Part shown: positions 1 through 9,857 of the stretch, piece by piece
Numbering within the stretch: position 1 is the first letter of the stretch
How the letters are laid out: every line of letters begins with the position of its first letter
Origin: JAFDBW01 sp963723355
GTDB lineage: Bacteria; Desulfobacterota; Desulfuromonadia; Desulfuromonadales; BM103
Direction of reading: 5' to 3'
NCBI GenBank assembly: GCA_963723355.1
Contig: CAVRQQ010000022.1
Span: 62,001 to 126,000, forward strand
DNA: 64,000 bases
Notes under the pieces: generated by a model
Database searches by the model: none
Told to the model about the DNA's origin: nothing
The model's input: the letters and a program-made list of their open reading frames with translations, nothing else
Position numbers and translations under genes: made by a program

Positions 1-1429
1 GGCACCGAACGACCGATCGTGTTATTGGGGAAGCGGTCCGGCCACGGCCTTGCCGGGAATATTGCTCCCGGCAACCGTTGTTTCGGTGTGATGCTGCCGT
101 ACACACCGTTGCACCACCTGCTGCTGCAGAATTTTAAATCCCTGGTCATGACCAGCGCCAACCTCTCCGACGAGCCGATTGCCTTTGAGGATGATGACGC
201 CCGGCAGCGGTTGGCGGCGATTGCCGATGCTTTTCTGAGTCACAACCGGCGCATTCACACCCGTGTCGATGACTCGATTGCCCGGGTCATGGCCGGCCGG
301 CCGCTGCTGTTACGCCGTTCACGCGGATTTGTCCCGCGGGGCGTGGCCTTGCCCGGTGAAAGCTGTGCCGTACTGGCGGTTGGTGCGGAATTGAAGAACA
401 CCATCTGCCTGACCCGCGGCGACCGCGCCTTTTTGAGCCAGCATGTCGGCGACCTGAAAAACCTCGAGGTCTACGAATCTTTCCGGAACACGATCAGTCA
501 CATGCGCAGGCTTCTCGAAGTCGAACCACAGCGGGTCGCACACGATCTGCATCCCGATTACTATTCGACACGCTATGCTCTGGAAGAAAGCGGGCTGCCT
601 GCAGTCGCAGTCCAGCATCATCATGCGCATCTGGCCAGTTGCCTGGCCGAACACGGCATTCGTGAACCGGCCATCGGGGTTATTTTTGACGGGATCGGTT
701 ACGGTGCCGACGGCCATATCTGGGGCGGTGAATTCCTGGTCGGCGATCTGAAGGAGTTTCAGCGCCATGGTCATCTGCGCTACCAGCCGATGCCCGGTGG
801 TGACCTGGCCACCAGGGAGCCCTGGCGTATGGCGCTGAGTTACCTGCAATCAGTATTCGGTGAAGTTCCCGGTGACCTGAAATGCTTTAGCAGGTATTGC
901 CGAAAACGAGCTGCGACTGGTTTGCCAGGCGATGGTCAAACGAATCAACACGCCCCTTACCTCCAGCTGCGGTCGCCTGTTTGACGCCGTAGCGTCGATA
1001 ATCGGCCTGCGCCAGGTGGTTTCCTTCGAAGGGCAGGCGGCCATGGAGCTGGAAATGCTCGCCGATCCGGGCCAATCAACGGCTTACCCCTGGCAGTTGT
1101 CACACCAGGACGGCCAGATTATCTGTGACCCGGCGCAAATGATCGAATCGATCGTCAAAGATCATCTCTCAGGTGTCGGCGGCAGACGGATTGCCGGGCG
1201 TTTCCACCTTTCCCTGGCCATGATGATTGAAGAGGTCTGTGCTCAATTGCAGCAGCAGACCGGCCTGAAACAGGTTGTTTTGTCTGGCGGGGTCTTTCAG
1301 AACTGCCTGTTGACGGAGATGGTGGTGCCCCGCCTGGAGAAAGCAGGTCTGACAGTCCTCACCCACACACTGGTCCCTCCCAATGACGGTGGCCTGGCTC
1401 TCGGGCAAGCGGTGGTTGCCGCAGCCTAG
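1..1429 (+). CDS. hypF: Carbamoyltransferase HypF, C-terminal part (5' end outside window, one frame break)
   Basis: HypF makes the carbamoyl group that HypE turns into the cyanide ligand of [NiFe]-hydrogenases. The frame is open from base 1 (RPIVLLGKR), so the acylphosphatase and zinc-finger domains lie outside. Visible are the end of the YrdC-like domain (SANLSDEP) and the Kae1-like domain with the histidine cluster HHHAHLASCLAEH, then GVIFDGIGYGADG, SGGVFQN and NDGGLALGQ. The protein runs in frame 1 to about 883 and in frame 2 afterwards; removing one T near 883 gives a continuous product (ALAGIAENEL) of about 475 visible residues. A sequence error is more likely than decay because both halves stay conserved. 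Other hyp genes would be expected upstream. Confidence 0.9.
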
Positions 1430-1462
1430 GATCTTTTATTAATCTTTTTGCAGAATTAGGAA

Positions 1463-1482
1463 ACATCTAAAAAAATAGATGT
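1463..1482. repeat. Inverted repeat between hypF and the M16 operon
   Basis: A perfect 7-bp dyad, ACATCTA and TAGATGT, is separated by six A residues. It lies 34 bases after the hypF stop and directly before the promoter of the next operon. There is no T tract, so it is a poor intrinsic terminator; an operator is equally possible. Confidence 0.4.
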
Positions 1483-1487
1483 CTGTC

Positions 1488-1516
1488 TCGACCGAATGCC
1501 GCGACATGGTTATAAT
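1488..1516 (+). promoter_or_regulatory. Sigma-70-type promoter of the M16 peptidase operon
   Basis: A perfect -10 box TATAAT at 1511-1516 is preceded, with a 17-base spacer, by TCGACC, which matches four of six -35 positions. It lies inside the longest possible reading frame of the next gene and so supports the downstream start at 1566. Confidence 0.6.
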
Positions 1517-1565
1517 GGGTTGGACAGACAAATTAACATTTAGCGGATTAAGGATAATCAAACAG

Positions 1566-3056
1566 ATGAATCGATACATTGCGCTGATCTTTAGCATGCT
1601 TCTTCTTTGCTTTCAGGGCGTGGCCCTTGGTAGCACCGTACTTGAGGACAAGGTGTTTGAACACCGGTTTGACAACGGGCTCAAATTGCTCGTGGTTGAG
1701 CGGCACGACACGCCGGTCGTCTCGGCCTACATCACCATCGGGGTCGGCTCGGTACACGAAACCAGCGAGACCCGTGGTGTGGCTCACCTGCTCGAACATA
1801 TGCTGTTCAAAGGGACCAAGACTCTCGGGACCACGGACTATACAAAAGAAAAACCTTTGCTCGAGGAAATTGAACGGGTCGGCAGTCAGCTTGACGCCCT
1901 GCGTCTGCAAAATGATGTCTCCCCGGCCGAGGTTGCCGCACTGGAAAAACAGCTGACCGACCTGCAGGCAGAACACAAGCAGTACGTGGTCAAGGACGTA
2001 TTCTCCAATCTTTACTCGGAAAACGGCGGCGTCGGCTACAATGCCTTCACCAGCAAGGACCTGACTACATACCTGATCTCCCTGCCGTCCAACAAGCTGG
2101 AACTCTGGGCTCTGATCGAGTCGGACCGGATGAAAAACCCGGTCCTGCGCGAGTTCTATACCGAGCGGGATGTAATCCGGGAGGAACGTCGCCGGTCCTA
2201 CGATACAAACCCGGCACGCAAGCACTATGAGAGCCTCGTGACCAATGCCTTCAAGGTGCATCCTTACCGCAATCCGATCATCGGCTGGCATTCCGATATT
2301 GCCAACCTCAGCCCGCAGAAGACCCGCGGGTTCCTGGAGAAATATTATGCGCCGGTCAACACCGTGATCGCGCTGGTCGGCGATATCAGGGCGGCCGATG
2401 CCGTTGCCCTGGTCGGCCGCTATTTCGGGGATATCGCCCCCGGTACTCCCGCCCCTCGAGTGTCGGCGGTAGAGCCTGAGCAGAAAGGGGAAAAGAGAAT
2501 CCTCGAGGTGTTTGACGCCGAGCCAAGGCTGGCAATTGCCTGGCACAAGCCGACCATGCCTGACAAGGACGATTACGCCTTCGACCTGATCGACCAGATC
2601 CTCGGCAGCGGCCGCACCTCAAGGCTCTACCGTTCCCTGGTCGAGGAGCAGAAGCTGGCGACCTCGGTCTCTGTGTATGGCGCTCCGGGTTCCCGTTATC
2701 CCAACCTCTTTGTTATAGAGGGAATCCCGCGCTATCCGCATACCGTCGAAGAACTGGAATCGGCGATTTACACCGAACTCGACAAACTCAAGAACGAACT
2801 GGTCGAAGAGGAGGAACTGACCAAGGTCCGGAACCGGCTGTTGACCGACCAGCTTCGGCAGCTGAGAAGCAACTCCGGTCTGGCGAGGCTGCTGACCAGC
2901 TATCAGTCGCTAGCCGGCGACTGGCGTTACGTAGCGAACTATGCGGTAGAGATCGACAAGTTGTCAGCAGAGGATCTCAAGCAGGTTGCCAACCGGTACT
3001 TCACAAAATCCAACCGTACGGTTGTGGTGCTGCAAAGAGAGGATCAGACGCTATGA
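1566..3056 (+). CDS. M16 family zinc metallopeptidase, active subunit
   Basis: Predicted 496-residue exported protease of the insulinase/PqqL-like M16B group. An N-terminal hydrophobic signal segment (IALIFSMLLLCFQGVALG) is followed by the inverted zinc motif HLLEH (in RGVAHLLEHMLFKGT), the hallmark of catalytically active M16 proteins. The start at 1566 is preferred over an in-frame ATG at 1479 because it gives a clean signal peptide, has AAGGA about 11 bases upstream and lies after the promoter. The stop overlaps the next start (ATGA). The next gene is an M16 protein lacking the zinc motif, so the two probably form the usual active/inactive heterodimer in the periplasm. Substrate unknown. 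Confidence 0.88.
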   Translation: MNRYIALIFSMLLLCFQGVALGSTVLEDKVFEHRFDNGLKLLVVERHDTPVVSAYITIGVGSVHETSETRGVAHLLEHMLFKGTKTLGTTDYTKEKPLLEEIERVGSQLDALRLQNDVSPAEVAALEKQLTDLQAEHKQYVVKDVFSNLYSENGGVGYNAFTSKDLTTYLISLPSNKLELWALIESDRMKNPVLREFYTERDVIREERRRSYDTNPARKHYESLVTNAFKVHPYRNPIIGWHSDIANLSPQKTRGFLEKYYAPVNTVIALVGDIRAADAVALVGRYFGDIAPGTPAPRVSAVEPEQKGEKRILEVFDAEPRLAIAWHKPTMPDKDDYAFDLIDQILGSGRTSRLYRSLVEEQKLATSVSVYGAPGSRYPNLFVIEGIPRYPHTVEELESAIYTELDKLKNELVEEEELTKVRNRLLTDQLRQLRSNSGLARLLTSYQSLAGDWRYVANYAVEIDKLSAEDLKQVANRYFTKSNRTVVVLQREDQTL

Positions 3057-4498
3057 GATACTCCCGACCGGTCGGCGTTCTCTCGGTCTTTGTTGCAGTC
3101 CTGTTCTTGTTGGCCGGTTGTGCTGCTCCGTTACCGAGCGACCCAGATCAACTGCAATATCCGGCGCTCGAATTTCAACTCCCCGAAGTGGAGACCCTGG
3201 TCCTGGACAACGGCATCCGCCTGTACCTCAAGGAAGACAGGGAATTGCCCCTGGTGCAGGTTACCGCACTGATTGGCGCCGGTGGCATCACAACACCAAA
3301 AGAGAAAACCGGTTTTGCCGGCCTTTTCGGCAGTACCTGGCGGACCGGTGGGGCAGGGGACCGGTCCCCTGAGGAGCTGGACGAATTCCTGGATCATCTC
3401 GCAGCCAACCTGGGTGCCAGCATGGGGCCCTACACATCGCAGCTTGACCTGTCGATACGTACACAGGATCTGGAACAAGGCGTTTCGGTTCTGGCTGACA
3501 TGCTGCGTCGGCCCAGGTTCGCTGCTGAGCGGCTGGAACTGGCACGTCTGCAGGCCCAGGAGCAGGTGCGACGTCAGAATGACAGCCCTGGAGCGATCTC
3601 CAGGCGGTTGTTGATGGCCGCCCTGTATCCGGACAGTTCCCTTGGTTATACGCCAACCCATGATACGCTTGCGAGTGTATCACGTCAGGACATGGTTGAT
3701 TTCCAGCAGAGGTATTTTGCTCCGAATCAGCTCTGGATGGCAGTCTCCGGCGATTTCGATCGCGACACGTTGATGCAACTGTTGCAGCAGAATTTCGGCG
3801 ACTGGAAACAGCGGCAGGTTCCTGACCAGGTCATGCCGACTGTTGCCCGACCGAAGTCAGGGTTGATTCAGGTTGTGACCAAGGACCTGCCGCAAACCAC
3901 GGTGGTGATCGGTGATCTGGGCCTGACCAAGGACGATCCCGACCAGTATGCCGTGCGGGTCTTCAATTACATCCTCGGCGGCGGTGGCTTTAACTCCCGC
4001 ATGATGCGGGAGATCCGCTCGAACCGTGGCCTGGCATATTCGGCATATTCCTACTTCCAGGTCGGTCGGCGTTTGCCGGGGCCGTTTGTAGCCGGAACGG
4101 AAACCAAGAATGCCTCGGTTGTACCAGCGGTCACACTGACGCGAGAGATCATGTCGGGGTTAAGAGACAATCCGGTTCATCAAGACGAGTTGCAGTTGGC
4201 CAAAGAGAGCCAGATCAACTCTTTTGTCTTCAGCTTCGAGAACACCCATTCGGTGGTCAACCAGCAGATGACCCTGATGTTCTTCGGTTATCCCGAAGAT
4301 TACCTGGCCAGCTACCGTGATCGCATCGCTGCGGTTACGGTGGATGATGTGCAGCGGGTTGCCCGGGAATATGTCGATCTCTCCCGGCAGCAGATTGTCC
4401 TGGTTGGCGATCCTGAAGAGTTCAGAGAGGGACTGGAGCAGATCGGCCTGCCGGTGACAGACGTCGATCTGGATGAGAAGCCTGAGACCGTGAGGTGA
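3053..4498 (+). CDS. M16 family peptidase-like lipoprotein, zinc motif missing
   Basis: A 481-residue M16 fold protein with a lipoprotein signal (LFLLAGC), hence probably lipid-anchored. Where the active partner has HLLEH this protein has GFAGLFGSTWRTGG, with no HxxEH, so it should not bind catalytic zinc; such subunits normally help shape the chamber. The C-terminal half keeps the arginine/tyrosine region of M16 domain 2 (ILGGGGFNSRMMREIRSNRG and LAYSAYSYF). The start overlaps the upstream stop by four bases, so the pair is translationally coupled. The following yihY-type gene overlaps its stop, suggesting one transcript. Confidence 0.85.
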   Translation: MRYSRPVGVLSVFVAVLFLLAGCAAPLPSDPDQLQYPALEFQLPEVETLVLDNGIRLYLKEDRELPLVQVTALIGAGGITTPKEKTGFAGLFGSTWRTGGAGDRSPEELDEFLDHLAANLGASMGPYTSQLDLSIRTQDLEQGVSVLADMLRRPRFAAERLELARLQAQEQVRRQNDSPGAISRRLLMAALYPDSSLGYTPTHDTLASVSRQDMVDFQQRYFAPNQLWMAVSGDFDRDTLMQLLQQNFGDWKQRQVPDQVMPTVARPKSGLIQVVTKDLPQTTVVIGDLGLTKDDPDQYAVRVFNYILGGGGFNSRMMREIRSNRGLAYSAYSYFQVGRRLPGPFVAGTETKNASVVPAVTLTREIMSGLRDNPVHQDELQLAKESQINSFVFSFENTHSVVNQQMTLMFFGYPEDYLASYRDRIAAVTVDDVQRVAREYVDLSRQQIVLVGDPEEFREGLEQIGLPVTDVDLDEKPETVR

Positions 4499-5892
4499 GA
4501 GTGAGTTCATTGCGAACATTGATTGACCGCAGCCGCAATTTCTTTGCACGTGACCTCTGGGAAATAAGTGCTGCCGACCGGGGCTGGTGGCGGAAATTTC
4601 TGCTCAATCAGGGGCAAATCCTGACCCTGGTCGTTCGTGGCTTCTTTGCCGACGGCTGCATGTTGCGCGCTTCCGCCCTGACGTTCACGACCCTGCTCTC
4701 GCTGGTGCCGTTGCTTGCCCTGATGTTTGCTGTGCTCAAGGGCTTCGGTGTCCAGAATGAACTCGAAACCTTGCTGCTTAAACAATTGGCAGTCGGTGGT
4801 GGCACGGTGGTCACCTATATCGTCGAGTACATCAACAATACCAACGTCGCACGGCTTGGCACCATCGGTCTGCTCTTCCTGGTGATTACCGTGCTGACCC
4901 TGCTGTCAAACATCGAAGAAACCTTCAACCGGGTCTGGGGGGTCAAGGAGACCCGTCCGTTACTGCGGCGCTTCACCGATTACTTTTCGGTGGTGACGAT
5001 CGGCCCGATCTTCGTCGTCGTGGCCATCTCCATGACCAGCACGGTCAAGAGCCAGCGCCTGGTCCAGACGCTGATTGAGCAGCAGTATGTCGGTGAGGCG
5101 CTGCTCGCACTCTTCGAGGTCCTGCCGTTCATGGTTATGTGGCTGGTCTTTGCCGGCCTCTATCTGTTTATGCCGAATGTCAAGGTGAGCCCCCGTGCAG
5201 CACTGATCGGTGGTGTGTTCGGCGGTACGCTCTGGCAGATCAGCCAGTGGGGTTACTTGAGCTTCCAGGTCGGTGTGGCGCGCTACAACGCTATTTACGG
5301 AACCCTGGCTGCCCTGCCGGTGCTGATGGTCTGGATCTACTTTTCCTGGATGATCGTCCTGCTTGGCCTGGAAATGACCTATGCCACCCAGAACCTGCGC
5401 AGCATCCGGCGTGATATCCGGGGTGCGCAGGTCAACTTTGCCAGCCTGGAATTTATTGCCCTTATGGTGCTGCTCTGTGTTGGCCGTCGCTTCTACCTCG
5501 GACAGCCCGCCATGGGCAAAGACGATCTTATTGAGCAACTGGATGTCCCGTCGCGCCTGCTGCGCAACATTCTGGATGAACTGGTCCGGTTGGGATTTAT
5601 TGCCGAGACCGTCCAGGATTCTGAAGCCACCGGCTATCAACCGGCCCGTGCCCTGGAGAAGATCAGGCTGCATGATGTGATCAGGAGCCTGGCGGCTGAT
5701 GGTGCCGATTACAGTTCTCTGCGCAATACCCCTGAGCGTATTGCCGTCGCCGAAGTTGCGGAACTCTTGACTGATGCGGAACAGAAGGCCCTGGAAGGGA
5801 TGACCTTGCGCGATCTGGTTATGCAGGTTGAGGCGCTCAATGAGCGGGGCGAGGATCAGGCTGTCGAGCCGACCCCGGCCGTTGTTGCCTGA
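4495..5892 (+). CDS. YihY/RBN family inner-membrane protein with C-terminal extension
   Basis: A 465-residue protein of the YihY (formerly 'ribonuclease BN') family. The first roughly 300 residues hold about six hydrophobic segments with typical family patterns (ALTFTTLLSLVPLLALMFAV, LLFLVITVLTLLSNIEETFN, VWGV, LMVWIYFSWMIVLLG). The last 150 residues are hydrophilic and look like a winged-helix region (DLIEQLDVPSRLLRNILDEL), an extension known in part of the family. The start is GTG at 4495, overlapping the upstream stop; a second GTG at 4501 is possible. The old RNase BN assignment does not apply to this family, and its function is unknown. Confidence 0.85.
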   Translation: MRVSSLRTLIDRSRNFFARDLWEISAADRGWWRKFLLNQGQILTLVVRGFFADGCMLRASALTFTTLLSLVPLLALMFAVLKGFGVQNELETLLLKQLAVGGGTVVTYIVEYINNTNVARLGTIGLLFLVITVLTLLSNIEETFNRVWGVKETRPLLRRFTDYFSVVTIGPIFVVVAISMTSTVKSQRLVQTLIEQQYVGEALLALFEVLPFMVMWLVFAGLYLFMPNVKVSPRAALIGGVFGGTLWQISQWGYLSFQVGVARYNAIYGTLAALPVLMVWIYFSWMIVLLGLEMTYATQNLRSIRRDIRGAQVNFASLEFIALMVLLCVGRRFYLGQPAMGKDDLIEQLDVPSRLLRNILDELVRLGFIAETVQDSEATGYQPARALEKIRLHDVIRSLAADGADYSSLRNTPERIAVAEVAELLTDAEQKALEGMTLRDLVMQVEALNERGEDQAVEPTPAVVA

Positions 5893-6596
5893 TAGCTGGT
5901 CAGGGTAAAGGATTGGTCTGCATAAATGGCGTAGGAAAACTGCGTGATCCAGTCACCCAGGGCGATGAGTTCTCCATCGCCCAGTTTTTCGTGAAAAGGT
6001 TGGTGGAAGTGCCCGGTGACAACTGCTTGCTGACCGGTTGCGAGAATCGCTTCGGCATAGGGTATCAGGACCTCCCTGGCGGGCCATCTGGCGCGCTCCC
6101 CTCCGTAATTCTTTTTGCTTTCGTAGCCGGCCCGGGCTCCGATCCTTAACAACAGGAAATTAGGCAGAGTCCGGATCAGGATGCGGACCAGGCTACTTCG
6201 GAAAAACTTGCGGAGCCGCCGATAACCGAGATCGTTGGGGTTGGCCAGGTCGCCGTGGGCGAGAAAAATCTTTTTTCCGTCGAGTTCAATGCTGCCACCG
6301 TCAGGGAACACCTGGCATTCCAGCCGCCTGGTGAAGACTGGACCGAGGTGGAAGTCATGATTGCCCTCGACATACACCAGCTTCGTGCCCTGCTGATGCA
6401 ATCGCTCCAGGGCATCGACCAGCGGGACGTGATCAGCGATCACGGTGCTCTTGCCGATCCAGAACTCGAAGATGTCACCGAGCAGGACCAGGATGTCCGT
6501 TTTGCCGCACTGTTCATCGAGAAAGTCCAGCATCATCCGGTAGTTATGGTCGCCGGGTTTGCGTAAGTGTGCATCGGCAAGAAAGATGGCTCTCAT
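5856..6596 (-). CDS. lpxH: UDP-2,3-diacylglucosamine diphosphatase-like metallophosphoesterase (LpxH type)
   Basis: A 246-residue calcineurin-like phosphoesterase with the ordered metal motifs LADAH, LLGDIFEFWIG, EGNHDFH, LAHGD and GHFH. The DIFEFWIG block is typical of LpxH, which cleaves UDP-diacylglucosamine to lipid X in lipid A synthesis at the membrane surface. The start is placed at the ATG at 6594-6596 (MRAIFLADAHL) because the upstream in-frame extension reads as non-conserved sequence. Its 3' end overlaps the convergent yihY-type gene by 37 bases. A more general metallophosphoesterase function cannot be excluded. Confidence 0.78.
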   Translation of the reverse strand: MRAIFLADAHLRKPGDHNYRMMLDFLDEQCGKTDILVLLGDIFEFWIGKSTVIADHVPLVDALERLHQQGTKLVYVEGNHDFHLGPVFTRRLECQVFPDGGSIELDGKKIFLAHGDLANPNDLGYRRLRKFFRSSLVRILIRTLPNFLLLRIGARAGYESKKNYGGERARWPAREVLIPYAEAILATGQQAVVTGHFHQPFHEKLGDGELIALGDWITQFSYAIYADQSFTLTSYQATTAGVGSTA

Positions 6597-6654
6597 GGCC
6601 GTCACTATAGGCGGCGCATGTCGATATGTCAACCGCACCGGAAGTGATTAACAC

Positions 6655-7115
6655 ATGGAAATAACAGAGAAAGAGCAGTGCCCTCCGGTCTTCGAACGTT
6701 TACGTACCGGTGTGGTCGACGGTTGGTGGACGGTTTTCCGGATGCTCAAGTTTGTCCTGCCGCTCTACATCATCGTCGATTTATGCTAAGAGCTCCGGCC
6801 TGATCGACAGTCTGGGCAGTTGGTGTGCGCCGTTTATGGGCCTGTTCGGGCTGCCGGGAGAGACCGCTTTCGCTTTTATTGCTGCGGTTCTGATTAACCT
6901 CTATGCGGCGATTGCCGTTCTCGCCCCTCTGGACCTGACCCCCTGGCAGGTCACCCAGTGCGGTGTCATGATGGGGATTGCCCACAACCTGGTCCTCGAA
7001 GGGGGCGATTTGTGCAACGGGGCGCGTCGGCGTCCTCACCCTCTGCCGCATTTTGCTCGCTGTCATTGCCGGCTGACTGATGATGGGCCTGCAGTGGTTG
7101 GGAGTGGCGGGATGA
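6655..7115 (+). CDS. Nucleoside-recognition (Gate) domain membrane protein, broken by two frame breaks and a TGA
   Basis: After repair this is a protein of about 152 residues with Gate-type features: FKMLKF-like start region (VFRMLKFVLPLYIIVD), LPGETAFAFIAAVLINLYAA, MGIAHNLVLEG and RVGVLTLCRILLAVIAG. Similar small proteins are common in Geobacter relatives; their substrate is unknown. It reads frame 1 to about 6784 (one extra T), frame 2 to the G run at 7001-7005 (one extra G), then frame 0. In that frame a TGA at 7074-7076 sits where TGG (Trp) would fit, and translation would continue (LMMGLQWLGVAG) to TGA at 7113-7115. All three defects look like sequence errors, but genuine decay is possible. 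Confidence 0.65.
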
Positions 7116-7276
7116 CCGCCTTGCTTGATGCCGTAAACATGGCTGAGTCGGCGCATTTGATCACGCCGGCCATGTGCGGTGCCGAATCGGAGACAGGACA
7201 AACCAATTTCACGGTACTTGAGAAAAGTAATTTCCCCAAAAATACAATATGTGAAGGTGTTGCGGAGAGTCAAAAG

Positions 7277-9732
7277 GTGACGATCAAAAACGAAATAACG
7301 ATTCCTGTTTACGGCATGAGTTGTCAAAAATGTGTTGCCAGGGTAACCGCTGCGTTACAGGCGATCGAGGGCGTCATCGAGGTTGAAGTCTCTTTGCCGG
7401 AACAGCTCGGCAGAATCACTGTCGCAGAGCACGGCCCGAACCGCGGCCAGCTCCTTGAAGCTGTCGTAAAAGCCGGTTTCCAGGTAATTGCACCGATTGC
7501 CGATGATCTGTTGCAATCGGCGGGTCAGATCGATGAAGATGACTTGTTGGGGGGGGGCATTAAGGAGACCAGTGTTTTCACCGTACGCGGCATGACCTGT
7601 GCCAATTGCGCTCAAACCATCGAAAAAGGTGTCGCAAAAATACCTGGTGTTGCTGTGGCGTCAGTTAACTTCGCTGCCGAAAAACTCTCTGTAGAATTTG
7701 ATCCCGACCGGGTAAGCTCTGAACAACTGGTTGCCAAGGTCGAGGCTCTTGGCTACCAGGCTGTGACAGAGGGGGAGGGTGATCTCAAGGAAAGCCGTGG
7801 ACAATTCTACTGGCTGATCTTTGCCGCCTGCCTGTCGTTGCCGATTATGCCCTTGATGTGGCTCGCACCGTTCGGCAAGGCGACCATCTACCTGATTTGT
7901 GCCTTGTCGACCGTGGTGCAGTTCAGCGCCGGGCTAACCTTCTATCGCAGCGCCTGGATATCACTGAAAAACCGCTCTGCCAATATGGATGTGCTGGTTG
8001 CCATGGGGATAACGGCCGCCTACGGCTATTCACTGTTGGCGCTGTTCAGAATCTTCGGCCTTGCAGGGGATGTTTTCTTCGAGACCAGCGCCATGCTGAT
8101 CACCTTTATTCGTTTCGGTAAATGGCTTGAAGCCAGGGCGAAGGGGAAGGCCGGGCAGGCGCTGAAGTCCCTGTTACATCTGCAGGCTGATAAAGCATGG
8201 TTGCTGATTGATGGCCGGGAAGAGCAAGTGCCGGCCGATCGACTCAGCGTCGGAGATCATGTTGTGGTGCGGCCGGGAGAAAAAGTCCCGGTTGACGGCG
8301 TTGTTGATCGAGGGAGATTCGGCTGTTGACGAGTCGATGATTACCGGAGAACCCCTACCGGTTGACAAGGGCCCTGGTGCAAAAGTGACCGGAGCAACGA
8401 TCAATACCAGCGGCCGCCTGGTGGTTAAGGCGACTCGGGTCGGCAGCGAAACTGACACTGGCGCAGATTGTGCGCATGGTTGAAACAGCCCAGGGCGACA
8501 AGGCACCGATCCAGAGATTGGCTGATGCCGTCTCAAGCTGGTTCGTCCCCGCAGTGATCGTGATTGCCCTGCTGACGTTTATCGCCTGGTATGGCCCGGC
8601 CCAGTCCGGTTTCCTGTTTGCTTTCAAGATGGCGATTGCCGTGCTGGTGATCGCATGCCCCTGTGCGCTTGGTCTCGCAACACCTACTGCGATCATGGTC
8701 GGCAGTTCGGTTGGCTTGTCCTCCGGTATCCTTTTTAAAAAGGCGTCAGTGTTGGAAAACATCTCTCGCCTGCAAGTAATATTGCTGGACAAGACCGGCA
8801 CCCTGACCAAAGGTGAATTTGCCGTGACGGACCTGCTGACAGCTGATGGTGTCAGCAAGGAAGAGCTGCTCACAGTTGCCGTGGCACTGGAGTCAGTCAG
8901 TAATCATCCCCTGGCACGGGCGGTTGTGGCGTATCAGCAGAGCAGTGAGTTTGTTCCCCTGCCTGTTAAAGATGTCGAAGAGACCGGTGGCTTTGGGCTG
9001 GCCGGCACAATTGATGATTTACAGGTTTTGGCAGGGAACCGGCGCCTGATGGCGCGTGAGTCGATCTCTGTCGAAGATTTTGACGAGCGGATTGATGCAT
9101 GGGCTGCAGCGGGCAAATCGGTTATTTATGTCGCCAGGGGCGGGCTGTTGTTGGGGGCCATCGCTCTTGCTGATACCATCAAAGATGGTGCCGTCGAAAC
9201 AGTTGCCCGTCTGCAACAGCTTGGCTTGCAGACGATTATGATCACTGGTGACCGAAAGACTTCCGCTGACGCAATTGCGATGCAGCTTGGCCTGTCCCAG
9301 GTTGAAGCCGAGGTGCTTCCGGAAGACAAACTGGAGGTTGTTAAACGTTATCAGCAAAAGGGCTTCTTCACCGGCATGGTCGGTGACGGAATCAACGATG
9401 CACCGGCGCTGGCCCAGGCCGATATCGGTATCGCCATTGGCAGCGGTACGGACGTCGCCAAGGAAACCGGTGACCTGGTCCTGGTAAAGGGTGATATCCG
9501 CGATGTTGAGCGCGGCATACGTCTGGGACGGAAAACCCTCGCCAAGATCAAACAGAACCTGTTCTGGGCATTCTTCTACAATGTGATCGGCATCCCGATT
9601 GCCGCAGGACTGTTTTATCCCGCTTTCGGAATCATCCTCAAGCCGGAGTTTGCAGGCTTGGCCATGGCCTTTTCCAGTGTTTCAGTCGTGACCAACAGCC
9701 TCCTTTTGAAAGGCTATGCGAGGAAGCTTTGA
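7277..9732 (+). CDS. copA: Copper-translocating P1B-type ATPase CopA (two frame breaks)
   Basis: Repaired product of about 817 residues with two N-terminal heavy-metal domains (GMSCQKC and GMTCANC), membrane helices, the CPC metal site (VIACPCALGLATPT), the phosphorylation site DKTGTLTKGE, the SNHPLA motif and GDGINDAPALAQ. CPC plus two HMA domains points to Cu(I) export. Start is GTG at 7277 with GGAG at 7264-7267; the frame is open further upstream but without conserved sequence. Breaks: an extra G near 8306 (frame 2 to 0, within the actuator domain) and an extra G at 8454 (frame 0 to 1); removal gives VVIEGDSAVDESMITGEP and SETTLAQIVRMVETA. Both halves are otherwise intact. Confidence 0.88.
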
Positions 9733-9857
9733 CGACGAGAGCCCTGCGACAAATTTTCTTCACAGTCAAATATTTAATCTCCGATTTTGCGTTTTCACGC
9801 GTAATGAGGTTTAATATCTCCTGATGTCGCATCCCCGCATCGTGGTTATGTAATCTT

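Noticed and set aside
1479..1565. Upstream ATG for the first M16 peptidase
   Set aside because: It would add 29 residues that contain the promoter sequence and destroy the signal peptide.
6597..6638. Longer N terminus for the LpxH-like protein
   Set aside because: The extra 14 codons do not resemble the family, which begins directly before the first metal motif.
7112..7276. Separate small gene between the Gate protein and copA
   Set aside because: The frame is open into copA, but this part matches nothing, and GTG 7277 has a better ribosome site.
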